NCBI RefSeq assembly: GCF_028369295.1
Contig: NZ_JAQMYP010000008.1
Location: 124,001 to 188,000 of the forward strand
Reading direction: 5' to 3'
Source of the DNA: Streptomyces sp. HD
GTDB lineage: Bacteria; Actinomycetota; Actinomycetes; Streptomycetales; Streptomycetaceae
Length of the DNA: 64,000 nt
Within the stretch, counting starts at the first letter, position 1. Each line of letters begins with the position of its first letter. The notes under the pieces were generated by a model. That model saw nothing but the letters and a program-made list of their open reading frames with translations. It did no database searches and had not been told where the DNA came from. The translations under genes and the position numbers were made by a program. Shown here piece after piece: positions 25,148 to 35,334 of the stretch.

Positions 25148-26200
25148 TCAGATGTCCCGGCCACCATCGCCCGGCGGGGCGGGCGGCGGGGCCGTGGTCT
25201 CTCGTGGGATCAGGTGGGTGGGCAGGACGACGTGCCGGACGTGATCCTCGTCGGAGTCGTGGATGAGGGCGAGGGCGAGTTCGCCGGCCTCGCGGCCGAT
25301 GTCCGCGGGCGACTGGGCCACGGTGGACAGGTCGAACCAGTCGGCGAGGGGCTGGTCGTCGAAGCCGAGGACAGAGATGTGTCCGGGCACCGGGATCTGC
25401 GTCCTGCGCAGGGTCCAGACGGCGGCGACGGCGACCTCGTCCTGTTCGGCGAAGACGGCGGTGGGCGGCTCGCGCAGGCTCAGCAGCTTGCCCACCGCCT
25501 CGGCGGTACCGCGCTTGTCGCCGACCTCGGTGGTGACCACCAGGTCGTCGTCGAGGGGAAGCCCCGCCTCGGTGAGCGCCTGCTGGTAGCCGAGCAGCCG
25601 TTCCTGGGAGCTGAAGGAGAAGCCGCTGGCGCCGATCGTCTGGAGGAAGGCGATCCGCCGGTGGCCGAGGTTGAGCAGGTGCCGGGTGCCGTGCACGGCG
25701 GCGGCCACGTCGTCGACGTAGACGCTCGGCCGTCCCTCGACGTGCTGGCTGACGTAGATGACCGGCATGCCGAGGTTGTCCAGGCTCGCGGTCTCCTCGT
25801 CGTTGAGGTCGAAGCAGAACACCAGCAGCGCGTCGGCGTTGCGCCGGGCCGGCAGGTGCTCGAAGAACGAGGTGCGCGCGGCCATGTCGGGGATCACGTA
25901 GACGTTCAGTTCCAGGCCCGCGGCCCGCAGCAGCGGGGCGAGGCTGGACAGGGCGGCGCCCATGAACCACGACTGGAGGGTGGGCACCATCACGGCCACG
26001 TTCCCGGTCCTGCCCGTGACAAGGCTTGCAGCCTGTCTGGACACGGCGAAGTTCAGCTCGCGCGCGGCCTGCTCGACCCGGGCACGGACCTCCGGGGAGA
26101 CGGTGGACATGCCGCGCAGAGTGCGCGAGACGGTCGATGTGGAGACCCCGGCCCGTTCGGCTACGTCAGCCATCGTGGGGTGCCGCTGAGCTGGTGGCAT
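25148..26200 (-). CDS. LacI family regulator of the alpha-glucoside operon
   Basis: The 350-residue protein has a LacI HTH at residues 9-32 (TMADVAERAGVSTSTVSRTLRG) and hinge VSRQAASLVTGRTGNVAVMV. The sugar-binding core includes VIYVSQHVEGRPSVYVDD, GHRRIAFLQTIG and ISVLGFDDQPLADWFDLSTV. The hinge has AASLVTG where minor-groove-binding Leu is usual, as in many actinobacterial members. It is divergent from a sugar uptake operon whose 5' region carries TGACAGCGCTTTCA-like sites, so it most likely represses that operon and itself until the sugar enters, like MalR/AglR. ATG 26200 is preferred. Confidence 0.92.
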   Translation of the reverse strand: MPPAQRHPTMADVAERAGVSTSTVSRTLRGMSTVSPEVRARVEQAARELNFAVSRQAASLVTGRTGNVAVMVPTLQSWFMGAALSSLAPLLRAAGLELNVYVIPDMAARTSFFEHLPARRNADALLVFCFDLNDEETASLDNLGMPVIYVSQHVEGRPSVYVDDVAAAVHGTRHLLNLGHRRIAFLQTIGASGFSFSSQERLLGYQQALTEAGLPLDDDLVVTTEVGDKRGTAEAVGKLLSLREPPTAVFAEQDEVAVAAVWTLRRTQIPVPGHISVLGFDDQPLADWFDLSTVAQSPADIGREAGELALALIHDSDEDHVRHVVLPTHLIPRETTAPPPAPPGDGGRDI

Positions 26201-26243
26201 GAGCGGACGGTAGCACAGGCGGCACGTTCCGCGGGGTGTTTGG

Positions 26244-26257
26244 TGACAGCGCTTTCA
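26244..26257. promoter_or_regulatory. LacI-type operator 1
   Basis: TGACAGCGCTTTCA differs by one base from the perfect palindrome TGAAAGCGCTTTCA, the usual LacI/CcpA-like core. It lies 44 bp before the lacI start. Confidence 0.75.
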
Positions 26258-26332
26258 TGCACTGGAAACCATCTCTGCCATCTCATTACCGCGTAGTAAC
26301 GCATTGACTTCCGGCAAATGAGCCCCCTAGCT

Positions 26333-26346
26333 TGCAAGCGTTGTCA
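26333..26346. promoter_or_regulatory. LacI-type operator 2
   Basis: TGCAAGCGTTGTCA (complement TGACAACGCTTGCA) matches the same TGAMARCGCTTKCA pattern. It lies 89 bases from operator 1 and a half-site TGACAACGCA occurs at 26421-26430, so looping or cooperative repression of the operon is plausible. Confidence 0.65.
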
Positions 26347-26474
26347 CAGCAGGTGCATACATCCCCCCGCCGAACCGCTCATGAGTGAGTTGACCTGCAA
26401 TTTTGATCTCATGAAAGCCGTGACAACGCAGTCTGACAACAGGGACAGATGGCCACGTACGACCAGGAGACACC

Positions 26475-27773
<1,299 letters not shown>

Positions 27774-27784
27774 GGGGCAGGTCC

Positions 27785-28840
27785 ATGGCCGACACCAAGA
27801 CTCCGCCCGAAGCCGCCGCCGATGACGACCACGCGGTTCCCGTCCCCTCCGGGCCGGTGAAGCACCCGCGGAAGCAGACCCGCGCGACCGCCGGCTCGGC
27901 GCGCATGGCCGCGCTGCTGGTCTCCCCGACGCTGCTGGTGCTGACGATCGTCGTGCTCTACCCGACCCTGATGGCGCTCAACGAGTCGCTGTACGGGGCG
28001 AAGGGCCTGGACCCGGCGACGGGGTTCATCAGCGCGACCGAGCCGTTCGTCGGGCTGCGCAACTACGCCGACATCTTCGGCGAGGCCGGGGAGCGGTTCT
28101 GGAACGCCTTCTGGAACACCACCTTCTTCACCGTCGTCACGGTCGCCCTGGAGACGCTGGTCGGGGTGGCGATGGCCCTGATCATGCACAAGGCGTTCCG
28201 GGGCCGCGGTCTGATCCGGGCGGGCATCCTCATCCCCTGGGCGGTGCCCACCGCGATCTCCGGCCTGCTGTGGCGGTGGATCTTCAACAGCGACGGCATC
28301 GCCAACGCGCTGATCGGCCATCAGGTCCTGTGGACCACCGAGGGCTTCCACGCCAAGGTCGCCGTCATCGTCGCCGAGGTGTGGAAGACGGCGCCCTTCA
28401 TCGGGCTGCTGGTACTGGCCGGGCTCCAGGTCATCCCCAAGGAGGTCTACGAGGCCGCCCGCATGGACGGGGCGAGCCCGCCGCGCCAGTTCTGGCACAT
28501 CACGCTGCCCCTGGTGAAACCGGCGCTGCTGGTGGCGATGCTGTTCCGCTGCATGGACGCGCTGCGCATGTTCGACCTGCCGTACATCCTGGTCGGCGCC
28601 CAGAAGCGCTCGGTGGAGACCCTGTCGATGCTCGCGCAGAACGAGGCGTCCAACGTCCGCTTCGGACCGGCGTCCGCGTACTCCGTGCTCCTCTTCCTCT
28701 ACGTCTTCCTGGTCGCGCTGGCCTTCGTACGGCTGCTCGGCGCCGACCTGATCGGCGACGTGGGCGACGGCACCCGCGGACGGAAGGGCAGGCGCCCGCG
28801 CATCCCGGCACTGCGCCGCCGTACGGAGGTGACGGCATGA
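27785..28840 (+). CDS. Sugar ABC transporter permease (MalF type)
   Basis: The 351-residue protein has six transmembrane helices after a 40-residue hydrophilic N-terminus. The EAA loop is EVYEAARMDGASPPRQFWHITLPLV, which docks on the ATPase. It forms the membrane channel with the MalG-type partner encoded next. ATG 27785 is 11 bp after the binding-protein stop. The last codons contain the ATG of the partner gene. The C-terminal Arg-rich tail GRKGRRPRIPALRRR is cytoplasmic and unremarkable. Confidence 0.92.
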   Translation: MADTKTPPEAAADDDHAVPVPSGPVKHPRKQTRATAGSARMAALLVSPTLLVLTIVVLYPTLMALNESLYGAKGLDPATGFISATEPFVGLRNYADIFGEAGERFWNAFWNTTFFTVVTVALETLVGVAMALIMHKAFRGRGLIRAGILIPWAVPTAISGLLWRWIFNSDGIANALIGHQVLWTTEGFHAKVAVIVAEVWKTAPFIGLLVLAGLQVIPKEVYEAARMDGASPPRQFWHITLPLVKPALLVAMLFRCMDALRMFDLPYILVGAQKRSVETLSMLAQNEASNVRFGPASAYSVLLFLYVFLVALAFVRLLGADLIGDVGDGTRGRKGRRPRIPALRRRTEVTA

Positions 28841-29676
28841 CGACCACCCTCACGGCGAAGTGGCGCACCGGGCTGCTGTACGCCGGTGTCATCGGGGTCG
28901 TGGCCTACTGTCTGGCGCCCTTCTACTGGATGCTGGTCTCCAGCCTGCGCCGCACGACGGACATCTTCGACACCTCGCTCCTGCCCACCACGCTCTCCTT
29001 CGAGAACTACCGTGCGGTGTTCGACCCCGCGCAGGGCTTCGGCCGCGCGCTGCTCAACAGCCTGGTCGTGGCGGGCATCACGACCGTCCTGGCCCTGCTG
29101 CTCGCGACGTTCACGGCGTACGCGATGGCCCGGCTCGACTTCCGTTTCAAGCGGCTGATCCTGACCCTGATCATCGCCACCTCGATGTTCCCGGTGGTGT
29201 CGATCGTGGTGCCGCTGCTGAAGCTGTTCACGGACATGGGCTGGATCAACACCTACCAGGCCATGATCGTGCCGAGCATGTCCTTCGCGCTGCCGCTGGC
29301 GGTGTGGAACCTGACCACGTTCTTCCGGCAGATGCCGGACGAGCTGGAGCACGCCGCCATGGTCGACGGCTGCACCCGCGGCCAGGCGTTCCGCAAGGTC
29401 ATCATCCCGCTCGCGGCGCCGGGCATCTTCACCACCGCGATCATCACGTTCATCGCGGCCTGGAACGAGTTCCTCATCGCCCTGTCGATGACCAACAAGC
29501 CCGGCATGCAGACCGCACCGGTCGCCATCTCGAAGTTCACCGGCGCGACGACGTACGAGACCCCGTTCGGCAGCCAGATGGCGGCCGGCGTCCTCGTCAC
29601 GGTCCCGCTGGTGGTCATGGTGCTGGTCTTCCAGCGCCGTATCGTCGCCGGGCTCACGGCCGGCGCGGCGAAGTAG
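28837..29676 (+). CDS. Sugar ABC transporter permease (MalG type)
   Basis: The 279-residue protein has six transmembrane helices and an EAA motif ELEHAAMVDGCTRGQAFRKVIIPLA. It starts with ATG overlapping the upstream stop (ATGA). It pairs with the MalF-type permease. The 37-bp gap to the alpha-glucosidase gene has no terminator, so the four genes form one operon. Conserved SMFPVVSIVVPLLKLF and TAPVAISKFTG segments fit the alpha-glucoside/maltose subgroup. Confidence 0.92.
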   Translation: MTTTLTAKWRTGLLYAGVIGVVAYCLAPFYWMLVSSLRRTTDIFDTSLLPTTLSFENYRAVFDPAQGFGRALLNSLVVAGITTVLALLLATFTAYAMARLDFRFKRLILTLIIATSMFPVVSIVVPLLKLFTDMGWINTYQAMIVPSMSFALPLAVWNLTTFFRQMPDELEHAAMVDGCTRGQAFRKVIIPLAAPGIFTTAIITFIAAWNEFLIALSMTNKPGMQTAPVAISKFTGATTYETPFGSQMAAGVLVTVPLVVMVLVFQRRIVAGLTAGAAK

Positions 29677-29713
29677 ACACGCCTCCCTTCAACCACTGAG
29701 GAGCACCACACCT

Positions 29714-31357
29714 GTGTCCCCCACCGCACCCTGGTGGCGCAGCGCCGTCATCTACCAGGTCTACATCCGCAGTTTCGCCGACGGCAACGGCGACGGTGTC
29801 GGCGACATCGCCGGCCTGCGCTCCCGGCTGCCGTATCTCAAGTCCCTCGGCGTGGACGCCATCTGGATCAACCCCTGGTACAAGTCACCGATGGCCGACC
29901 ACGGTTACGACGTGGCCGACTTCCGCGAGATCGACCCGCTGTTCGGCTCGGTGGCCGAGGCGGAGCGGCTCATCGAGGAGGCGCACGAGCACGGGATCCG
30001 CGTCATCCCCGACATCGTGCCCAACCACACCTCCGACCGGCACGCCTGGTTCCGGGCGGCGCTGGCGGCGGGCCCCGGCAGCCCGGAGCGCGAGCGCTAC
30101 GTCTTCCGCCCCGGCCGCGGCCCGGACGGCGCCGAGCCGCCCAACGACTGGGTCTCCTGCTTCGGCGGTCCCGCCTGGACCCGGCTGCCCGACGGCGACT
30201 GGTACCTGCACCTGTTCGCCCCCGAGCAGCCCGACCTCAACTGGCAGCACCCGGACGTCGGCGCGGAGTTCGAGTCGGTCCTGCGCTTCTGGTTCGGCCG
30301 GGGCGTGGACGGCTTCCGGATCGATGTCGCCCACGGCCTGATCAAGCACCCGGAACTCCCCGACCTGCCGCCCCGCCGGGCGCCGGAGGACGGGCAGCCG
30401 GTCCGGCACACCGACCATCCGCACTGGGACCGCGACGAGGTCCACGCCGTCTACCGGGCCTGGCGCAAGGTTGCCGACGAGTTCCCCGGCGACCGCTGCT
30501 TCGTGGCCGAGGCATGGGCGGACACCCCCGAGCGTCTGGCCGCGTACGTCCGCCGGGACGGCCTGCACACCGCGTTCAACTTCGACTTCCTGATGGCCAC
30601 CTGGGACCCCAAGGACCTGCGCACGGTCATCGACGACTCGCTCGCCATGCTCGGCTCGGTGGGCGCCCCGGCCACCTGGGTCCTGTCCAACCACGACGTC
30701 GTACGCCACCCCAGCCGCTACGGCCGTCCGAGCCCCACCCGGCGCTGGGTGGCCAACGAGACGTACCGCCCCGAGGGCCCCCTGGACCTCGCCCTGGGCA
30801 CCCGCCGAGCCCGCGCCGCGGCCCTGCTGATGCTGGCCCTGCCCGGTGGCGCCTACGTCTACCAGGGCGAGGAACTCGGCCTGCCCGAGGTCGAGGACCT
30901 GCCCGAGTCGGTCCTCCAGGACCCCGTCTGGGAACGCTCCGGCCACACCGAGCGCGGCCGCGACGGCTGCCGGGTCCCGATCCCGTGGTCCGGACGCAGT
31001 GCGCCGTATGGCTTCAGCCCCGACGGCACGAACGCCGAACCGTGGCTGCCCCAGCCGTCCCGCTGGGCCGAGTACAGCGTGGCCGCCCAGAGCGGCGACC
31101 CGGCGTCGATGCTGGAGCTGTACCGCGCCGCGCTGCGCCTGCGCCGTGCGCACCCGGCTCTCGGCGACGGGACTCTGACCTGGCTGGACGCCCCCGAGAG
31201 GGTGCTTGCCTTCCGCCGCGAGCCCGGCTTCGTGTGCGTGGTGAATCTGTCGCCGGAGGCGTGTGCGCTGCCGGATCACACGGCCGTTCTGCTGGCCAGT
31301 GGGCCCGTCGAGGGCGGGACGCTGGCGCCGGATCAGGCGGTGTGGCTGGCGGTCTAG
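29714..31357 (+). CDS. GH13 alpha-glucosidase / oligo-1,6-glucosidase-like
   Basis: The 547-residue cytoplasmic glycoside hydrolase family 13 enzyme begins WWRSAVIYQVYIRSFADGNGD. It has the catalytic residues Asp204 (DGFRIDVAHG), Glu266 (VAEAW) and Asp328 (NHDVVRH), plus a C-terminal beta domain. No signal peptide is present, so it hydrolyses sugar after import. This completes the pathway: binding lipoprotein, two permeases, then release of glucose from the alpha-glucoside. GTG 29714 follows GAGGAG at 29698-29703. Exact linkage (alpha-1,4, alpha-1,6 or alpha,alpha-1,1) is not settled by sequence reading alone. Confidence 0.92.
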   Translation: MSPTAPWWRSAVIYQVYIRSFADGNGDGVGDIAGLRSRLPYLKSLGVDAIWINPWYKSPMADHGYDVADFREIDPLFGSVAEAERLIEEAHEHGIRVIPDIVPNHTSDRHAWFRAALAAGPGSPERERYVFRPGRGPDGAEPPNDWVSCFGGPAWTRLPDGDWYLHLFAPEQPDLNWQHPDVGAEFESVLRFWFGRGVDGFRIDVAHGLIKHPELPDLPPRRAPEDGQPVRHTDHPHWDRDEVHAVYRAWRKVADEFPGDRCFVAEAWADTPERLAAYVRRDGLHTAFNFDFLMATWDPKDLRTVIDDSLAMLGSVGAPATWVLSNHDVVRHPSRYGRPSPTRRWVANETYRPEGPLDLALGTRRARAAALLMLALPGGAYVYQGEELGLPEVEDLPESVLQDPVWERSGHTERGRDGCRVPIPWSGRSAPYGFSPDGTNAEPWLPQPSRWAEYSVAAQSGDPASMLELYRAALRLRRAHPALGDGTLTWLDAPERVLAFRREPGFVCVVNLSPEACALPDHTAVLLASGPVEGGTLAPDQAVWLAV

Positions 31358-31380
31358 CGAGCACACGTCCCCTTCGGTCC

Positions 31381-31429
31381 ACCAGGGCCTGTCCGGTGTT
31401 CACTCCCCGCCGACCGGACAGGCCCTGGT
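31381..31429. terminator. Strong hairpin ending the alpha-glucoside operon
   Basis: A perfect 17-bp stem, ACCAGGGCCTGTCCGGT at 31381-31397 with its complement at 31413-31429 around a 15-base loop, lies 23 bp after the GH13 stop and before the convergent tetR gene. It can serve both directions. Confidence 0.9.
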
Positions 31430-31465
31430 TCAGGTGCGGGACCGCATGTCAGCTGCGGGCCGCCC

Positions 31466-32131
31466 TCAGGACCGTTTCACCGGCCCGGCCGCCAGCAGGC
31501 CGTTGACCACCAGTGCCGCCAATGTCTCGGCCGTGGCCGTGAGTTGTTGCGGCGACTCGGGCGCGGGCCGGCCCAGGCGGCGGGCCAGCGGTACCTCCAC
31601 CATTCCCGAGACCGGCGGGACGACGGCGAAGAACAGCACGTCCATCGGGACGGGCGCCATGCGTCCGGCCGCCACGAGCCGCTCGATGCTGGGCATGAAG
31701 GTCTGCAGGGTCGGCGCGATGTAGTGCTCGTACAGATAGTCCAGCCGCTCGGTGTCCCGGTTCATCTCCTCGACGAAGAGCCGTCCGACCAGGGGTGAGT
31801 CCACCGCAGTGCGGTAGAAGCCGGTGATCAGCAGCCGCAGCCGCTCGGCGTCGTCGACCGAGGGGTCCACCTCGGGCATGCGGGCCAGCTGCCCGCCCAT
31901 CGCGAAGTCGACCACCGCGCGCCAGAAGTCCGCCTTGGACCCGTAGCGATCGTTGATGAAGTTGTGGCTGACGCCCAGGCGACGGGCCAGCTCGCGGGCG
32001 GAGGCATGGTCGTATCCCAGCTCCGCGAACGCTTCGAGCCCGCGCTGCAGGATGCTCTGCTCGTCCGGCACCGCGGGGGTCCCCGCGCCCGGACGCCCCG
32101 GCCTCCGTGCGGATTCCGCTCGTGCACCCAC
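31466..32131 (-). CDS. TetR family repressor of the exporter gene
   Basis: The 221-residue protein has a TetR_N HTH at about 25-71 (ILQRGLEAFAELGYDHASARELARRLGVSHNFINDRYGSKADFWR) and a C-terminal ligand domain with GRLFVEEMNRDTERLDYLYEHYI. I chose GTG 32131 because AAGGAGGT (32135-32142 region, minus strand) is at ideal distance; a GTG at 32179 would place the start inside an operator. It is divergent from the DHA2 transporter gene and the gap has three TGACA-type operators, a textbook local-repressor arrangement. Confidence 0.92.
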   Translation of the reverse strand: MGARAESARRPGRPGAGTPAVPDEQSILQRGLEAFAELGYDHASARELARRLGVSHNFINDRYGSKADFWRAVVDFAMGGQLARMPEVDPSVDDAERLRLLITGFYRTAVDSPLVGRLFVEEMNRDTERLDYLYEHYIAPTLQTFMPSIERLVAAGRMAPVPMDVLFFAVVPPVSGMVEVPLARRLGRPAPESPQQLTATAETLAALVVNGLLAAGPVKRS

Positions 32132-32172
32132 CTTTACCTCCTTCGCTGCCCGGCCCTCCGCCAGAAGTTTAC

Positions 32173-32231
32173 TTGACACCTGTCAGACGGAAGCTAATCT
32201 GACACTCGTCAGGCAAATCTGACAGCCGTCA
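32173..32231 (+). promoter_or_regulatory. Exporter promoter with three TetR operators
   Basis: TTGACA at 32173-32178 and TAATCT at 32195-32200 are 16 bp apart, close to the sigma-70 consensus. Operators TGACACCTGTCA (32174-32185), TGACACTCGTCA (32200-32211) and TGACAGCCGTCA (32220-32231) overlap the -35, the -10/start and the leader, so repression by occlusion is expected. Confidence 0.8.
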
Positions 32232-32292
32232 GGACCAGCCGGCCCAAGCCCCCCCCGAACGCCCCGCCGATCACCTCACCCGGAGTCCCGTC

Positions 32293-33813
32293 ATGCCCCA
32301 GACCTCCACCGACACCCCCGTCGACAAGTCCTCTCCCTCCCCCGCCCCCGCCCGACCGCCCGCCGAGGCGCCACCCCGACATCGCTGGTGGATCCTCACG
32401 GTCGTCGGTCTGGCCCAGCTGATGGTCGTGCTGGACGGCACGATCGTGAACATCGCCCTGCCGTCGGCGCAGCAGGACCTGGGCTTCTCCGACGGGGACC
32501 GGCAATGGGTCGTCACCGCCTACGCGCTCGCCTTCGGCAGTCTGCTGCTGCTCGGCGGCCGGACAGCGGACCTGTTCGGCCGGAAGATGACCTTCCTGGT
32601 CGGCCTGGTCGGCTTCGCCGGGGCCTCCGCCATCGGTGGCGCCGCCGGAAGCTTCGAGATGCTCATCGCCGCGCGGGCCGCGCAGGGCGTGTTCGGTGCG
32701 CTGCTGGCCCCCGCCGCGTTGTCGTTGCTGACGACGACGTTCACCGACGCCAAGGAACGCGCCAAGGCGTTCGGCGTCTACGGCGCGATCGCCGGCGCCG
32801 GCGGTGCTGTGGGCCTCCTCCTCGGCGGCGTCCTGACCGAACACCTCGACTGGCGCTGGACCCTCTACGTCAACCTGGCCTTCGCCGCGGTCGCCTTCGT
32901 CGGCGGCGTGATCCTGCTCCGGCGCACCACCCGCGACAAGTCCGCCACGATCGACGTCCCGGGCGCCCTGCTCGTCTCCTCCGGCCTGTTCTGCCTGGTC
33001 TACGGCTTCTCCAACGCCGAGAGCCACGACTGGAGCTCCCCCGCCACCTGGGGCTTCCTGGTCGCCGGAGCCGTACTGCTGGCCGCGTTCACCTGGTGGC
33101 AGACCCGCTCCTCGCACCCGCTGCTGCCCCTGCGGGTGCTGCTCGACCGCAACCGCGGCGCGTCGTTCGTCTCCGTGCTGCTGATCGGCGCGGGCATGTT
33201 CGGGGTCTTCCTCTTCCTCACCTACTACCTCCAGCAGAGCCTCGGCTACACGCCCATCGAGACCGGGCTGGCGTTCCTGCCCATGGTCGTCGGGCTGATG
33301 CTGGCCTCCACCCTCGCCTCGACGGTGCTGGTCCCCCGTATCGGCCCCAAGCCGGTCGTGCCGCTGGGCATGGGCCTGGCCGCGGCGGCCATGGTCTGGC
33401 TGACCGGTCTCGACCTGAACAGCGCGTACGCCACCGACATCCTGCCGCCGCTGATCGTCGCGGGCCTCGGCTTCGGTCTGATCATGGCTCCGGCTATGGC
33501 CCTGGCCACGGACGGGGTGCGGGCCGAGGACTCGGGCGTCGCCTCCGCCGCGGTCAACACGATGCAGCAGGTCGGCGGCTCGCTCGGCACGGCCCTGCTC
33601 AACACGCTCTCCACCAGCGCCGCCACCGAGTACCTCTCCGGCCGCAACCCCAAGGACCCGGCGGTCCTCGCCCAGGCCGGCCTGGAGGCGTACTCCACCG
33701 CGTACGGGTGGTCGGCGGTGTTCTTCGTCGCCGGACTGGTCATCAGCTTCGTCCTCTACCGGCGCGGCGCACCCACGGCCGACCCCGACGCGGCACCCGT
33801 GGTCCACATGTGA
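32293..33813 (+). CDS. DHA2-family MFS multidrug exporter (EmrB/QacA type)
   Basis: The 506-residue protein has 14 predicted transmembrane helices and DHA2 signatures: LDGTIVNIALPSAQQDLG in helix 1, the LLLGGRTADLFGRK loop (motif A) and GPLLGGVLTEHLDWRW-like motif C (GLLLGGVLTEHLDWRWTL). Such proteins export drugs or endogenous antibiotics using the proton gradient. ATG 32293 is about 60 bp past the last operator. Divergent TetR control suggests induction by its own substrate. Substrate unknown. Confidence 0.93.
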   Translation: MPQTSTDTPVDKSSPSPAPARPPAEAPPRHRWWILTVVGLAQLMVVLDGTIVNIALPSAQQDLGFSDGDRQWVVTAYALAFGSLLLLGGRTADLFGRKMTFLVGLVGFAGASAIGGAAGSFEMLIAARAAQGVFGALLAPAALSLLTTTFTDAKERAKAFGVYGAIAGAGGAVGLLLGGVLTEHLDWRWTLYVNLAFAAVAFVGGVILLRRTTRDKSATIDVPGALLVSSGLFCLVYGFSNAESHDWSSPATWGFLVAGAVLLAAFTWWQTRSSHPLLPLRVLLDRNRGASFVSVLLIGAGMFGVFLFLTYYLQQSLGYTPIETGLAFLPMVVGLMLASTLASTVLVPRIGPKPVVPLGMGLAAAAMVWLTGLDLNSAYATDILPPLIVAGLGFGLIMAPAMALATDGVRAEDSGVASAAVNTMQQVGGSLGTALLNTLSTSAATEYLSGRNPKDPAVLAQAGLEAYSTAYGWSAVFFVAGLVISFVLYRRGAPTADPDAAPVVHM

Positions 33814-33897
33814 GGTGCCGGGGCCGCCTCTCGGGACCCGGTACGACAGACCCTGGTCGCGCCGGGTTCTTACCATGGGGCCATGAAGGAGACCGTC

Positions 33898-34515
33898 ATG
33901 GGGACCGTGCCGGAGACCGCCGAGGCTCCGATCCCGCCCGCGCCGGGGGCGGAGCAGTACCCGTCGCTGGCCCTCGTCAACAGCGTGATCGCGCTGCCGG
34001 GCGGGCAGTTCGTCGATCTCCTGGGCACTCCGGCCGCGGCGAACCAATGGCTCGTCGAGCGGGACCTCGCCCCGGTCGACGCCGGGATGCGGGAGATGTG
34101 CGCCGCCCAGCTGCGTTCGCTGCGCGAGCAGGTCCGGTCCCTGTTCGACTCCCGGGTGGCGGCACTGCCCGCCCTCCCCGCCGCGCTGGCCGCCGTGAAC
34201 GACGCGATGACCAGGGTGCCCACCGCCCCGCTCCTGCGGTGGGACGACAAGGACGGCCCCTACCGCGCGGCCCCGCACCCCACCACCGAGATCGTCGACC
34301 ACGCCCTGGCGACCCTCGCCGCCGACGCCGCCGACCTGCTCACCTCACCCGACGCCGACCGTCTCACGGCCTGCGGCTCCGCCCCCTGCAACCGCTACCT
34401 GCTCCGGCACGGCCGCCGCCACTGGTGCTCCACCCGCTGCGGCGACCGCGCCCGAGCGGCACGCGCGTATGCCCGCCGCACACGGGCCACGACGGACGAC
34501 GCACCGGCAGGCTGA
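33898..34515 (+). CDS. ABATE/CGNR zinc-finger protein
   Basis: The 205-residue protein matches the two-domain CGNR family. An N-terminal alpha-helical ABATE part (LALVNSVIALPGGQFVDLLGTPAAANQWL) is followed by a C-terminal zinc finger CGSAPCNRYLL...HWCSTRCGDRARAARAY, with four Cys near residues 162-184. Here the signature Asn-Arg is kept inside APCNRYLL. These are thought to be stress-related transcription regulators. ATG 33898 has AAGGAG 6 bases upstream, better than ATG 33883. It follows the exporter gene after 84 bp and could be a second transcript from its own promoter. Confidence 0.83.
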   Translation: MGTVPETAEAPIPPAPGAEQYPSLALVNSVIALPGGQFVDLLGTPAAANQWLVERDLAPVDAGMREMCAAQLRSLREQVRSLFDSRVAALPALPAALAAVNDAMTRVPTAPLLRWDDKDGPYRAAPHPTTEIVDHALATLAADAADLLTSPDADRLTACGSAPCNRYLLRHGRRHWCSTRCGDRARAARAYARRTRATTDDAPAG

Positions 34516-34610
34516 CGGGCCGGCGGACTCCCTTACCGCCGGGCTGACGGACCACCCGGCCCACCGAACTGCCGGCGCCCACCGAACCACCGGCCGCACG
34601 ACCCACCGGA

Positions 34611-35189
34611 CTAGAACCTCACCCGCCGCTCACAGTCCGGCGTGATCACGTCCCGGAGGTTGCCGACCACCGCGTCGTTGCCGCCGCCGTCGCAGGCGGC
34701 CGCGTCGTTGCCGATCACGCCGTCGCGGAGGTTGATCGTGTCGTTGCCGGAGCCGGTGCGGATGAAGTCACCGCCGGTGCCCGCGTTGATGTTGGTGTTG
34801 ACGGGTGCGGTGGAGAAGAAGCTGTCCCCGAAGTTGCCCAGCGCGGCGTTGATCCCGGTGACCCCGCCCGATCCGGTGGCGGGACCGCAGTCGGCGGCGG
34901 TGTTGTCGGTGCCGGGCATGATCGTGCAGCCCTGGCCCGCCTGGATGTGCGTGTCGTCCTCGACGATCAGGTGCCCGTTGCCGGACAGGCCGACCCTCAT
35001 GCGGTTCGCCACGTCGGCGCGGGCGAGAATCCGGACGGTGCCGCCGACCCGGTCCACCACGGAGCCGGGCGTCCCCTGCGCGAAGGCGGGGGTCGCGGGC
35101 ACGGCGAACGCGGCCAGGGACACACCCACGACCAGGACCGGGGCGACGGTACGCGTCAGGGAACTCTTCGCGATCTTCATGCTGCGCAT
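34611..35189 (-). CDS. Secreted Asn/Gly-rich (RTX-like) protein
   Basis: The 192-residue precursor has a signal peptide ending AFAQ (cleavage near residue 37) and a beta-rich mature part. The mature part includes GTGGDFIRTGSGNDTINLRDGVIGND, which resembles hemolysin-type calcium-binding nonapeptides (GGxGxDxUx), but only one or two imperfect copies are present. Two Cys pairs (CTIMPGTDNTAADC; CDGGGNDAVVGNLRDVITPDC) could form disulfides. I start at ATG 35189; ATG 35180 is equally possible, since AGGAG is near both. Function unknown. It is convergent with the CGNR gene. Confidence 0.7.
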   Translation of the reverse strand: MRSMKIAKSSLTRTVAPVLVVGVSLAAFAVPATPAFAQGTPGSVVDRVGGTVRILARADVANRMRVGLSGNGHLIVEDDTHIQAGQGCTIMPGTDNTAADCGPATGSGGVTGINAALGNFGDSFFSTAPVNTNINAGTGGDFIRTGSGNDTINLRDGVIGNDAAACDGGGNDAVVGNLRDVITPDCERRVRF

Positions 35190-35334
35190 CTCTCCTTGCT
35201 TCGGGAGAGGGACCCATGGACGGCACCCCTCACCGCCACCCAAACACCCCGTAATTGATCATGCACGGTGAGCAACGCGCGCGAGTGTCGCCGACGGCTA
35301 AACCGGTTGCCTGCGGGCGGCGGCGGTGGATGCA

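Noticed and set aside
24940..25167. 75-codon minus-strand frame in the tetR-lacI gap
   Set aside because: It overlaps the lacI end, has no ribosome site or family, and includes an 8-bp repeat.
26462..26471. Riboswitch or T-box before the sugar operon or tRNA synthetases
   Set aside because: I saw only operators and a simple hairpin; no conserved riboswitch core could be recognised.
34516..34610. Short GC-rich gap after the CGNR gene
   Set aside because: Only imperfect GCTGACGG-like repeats are seen; no stable hairpin or gene.
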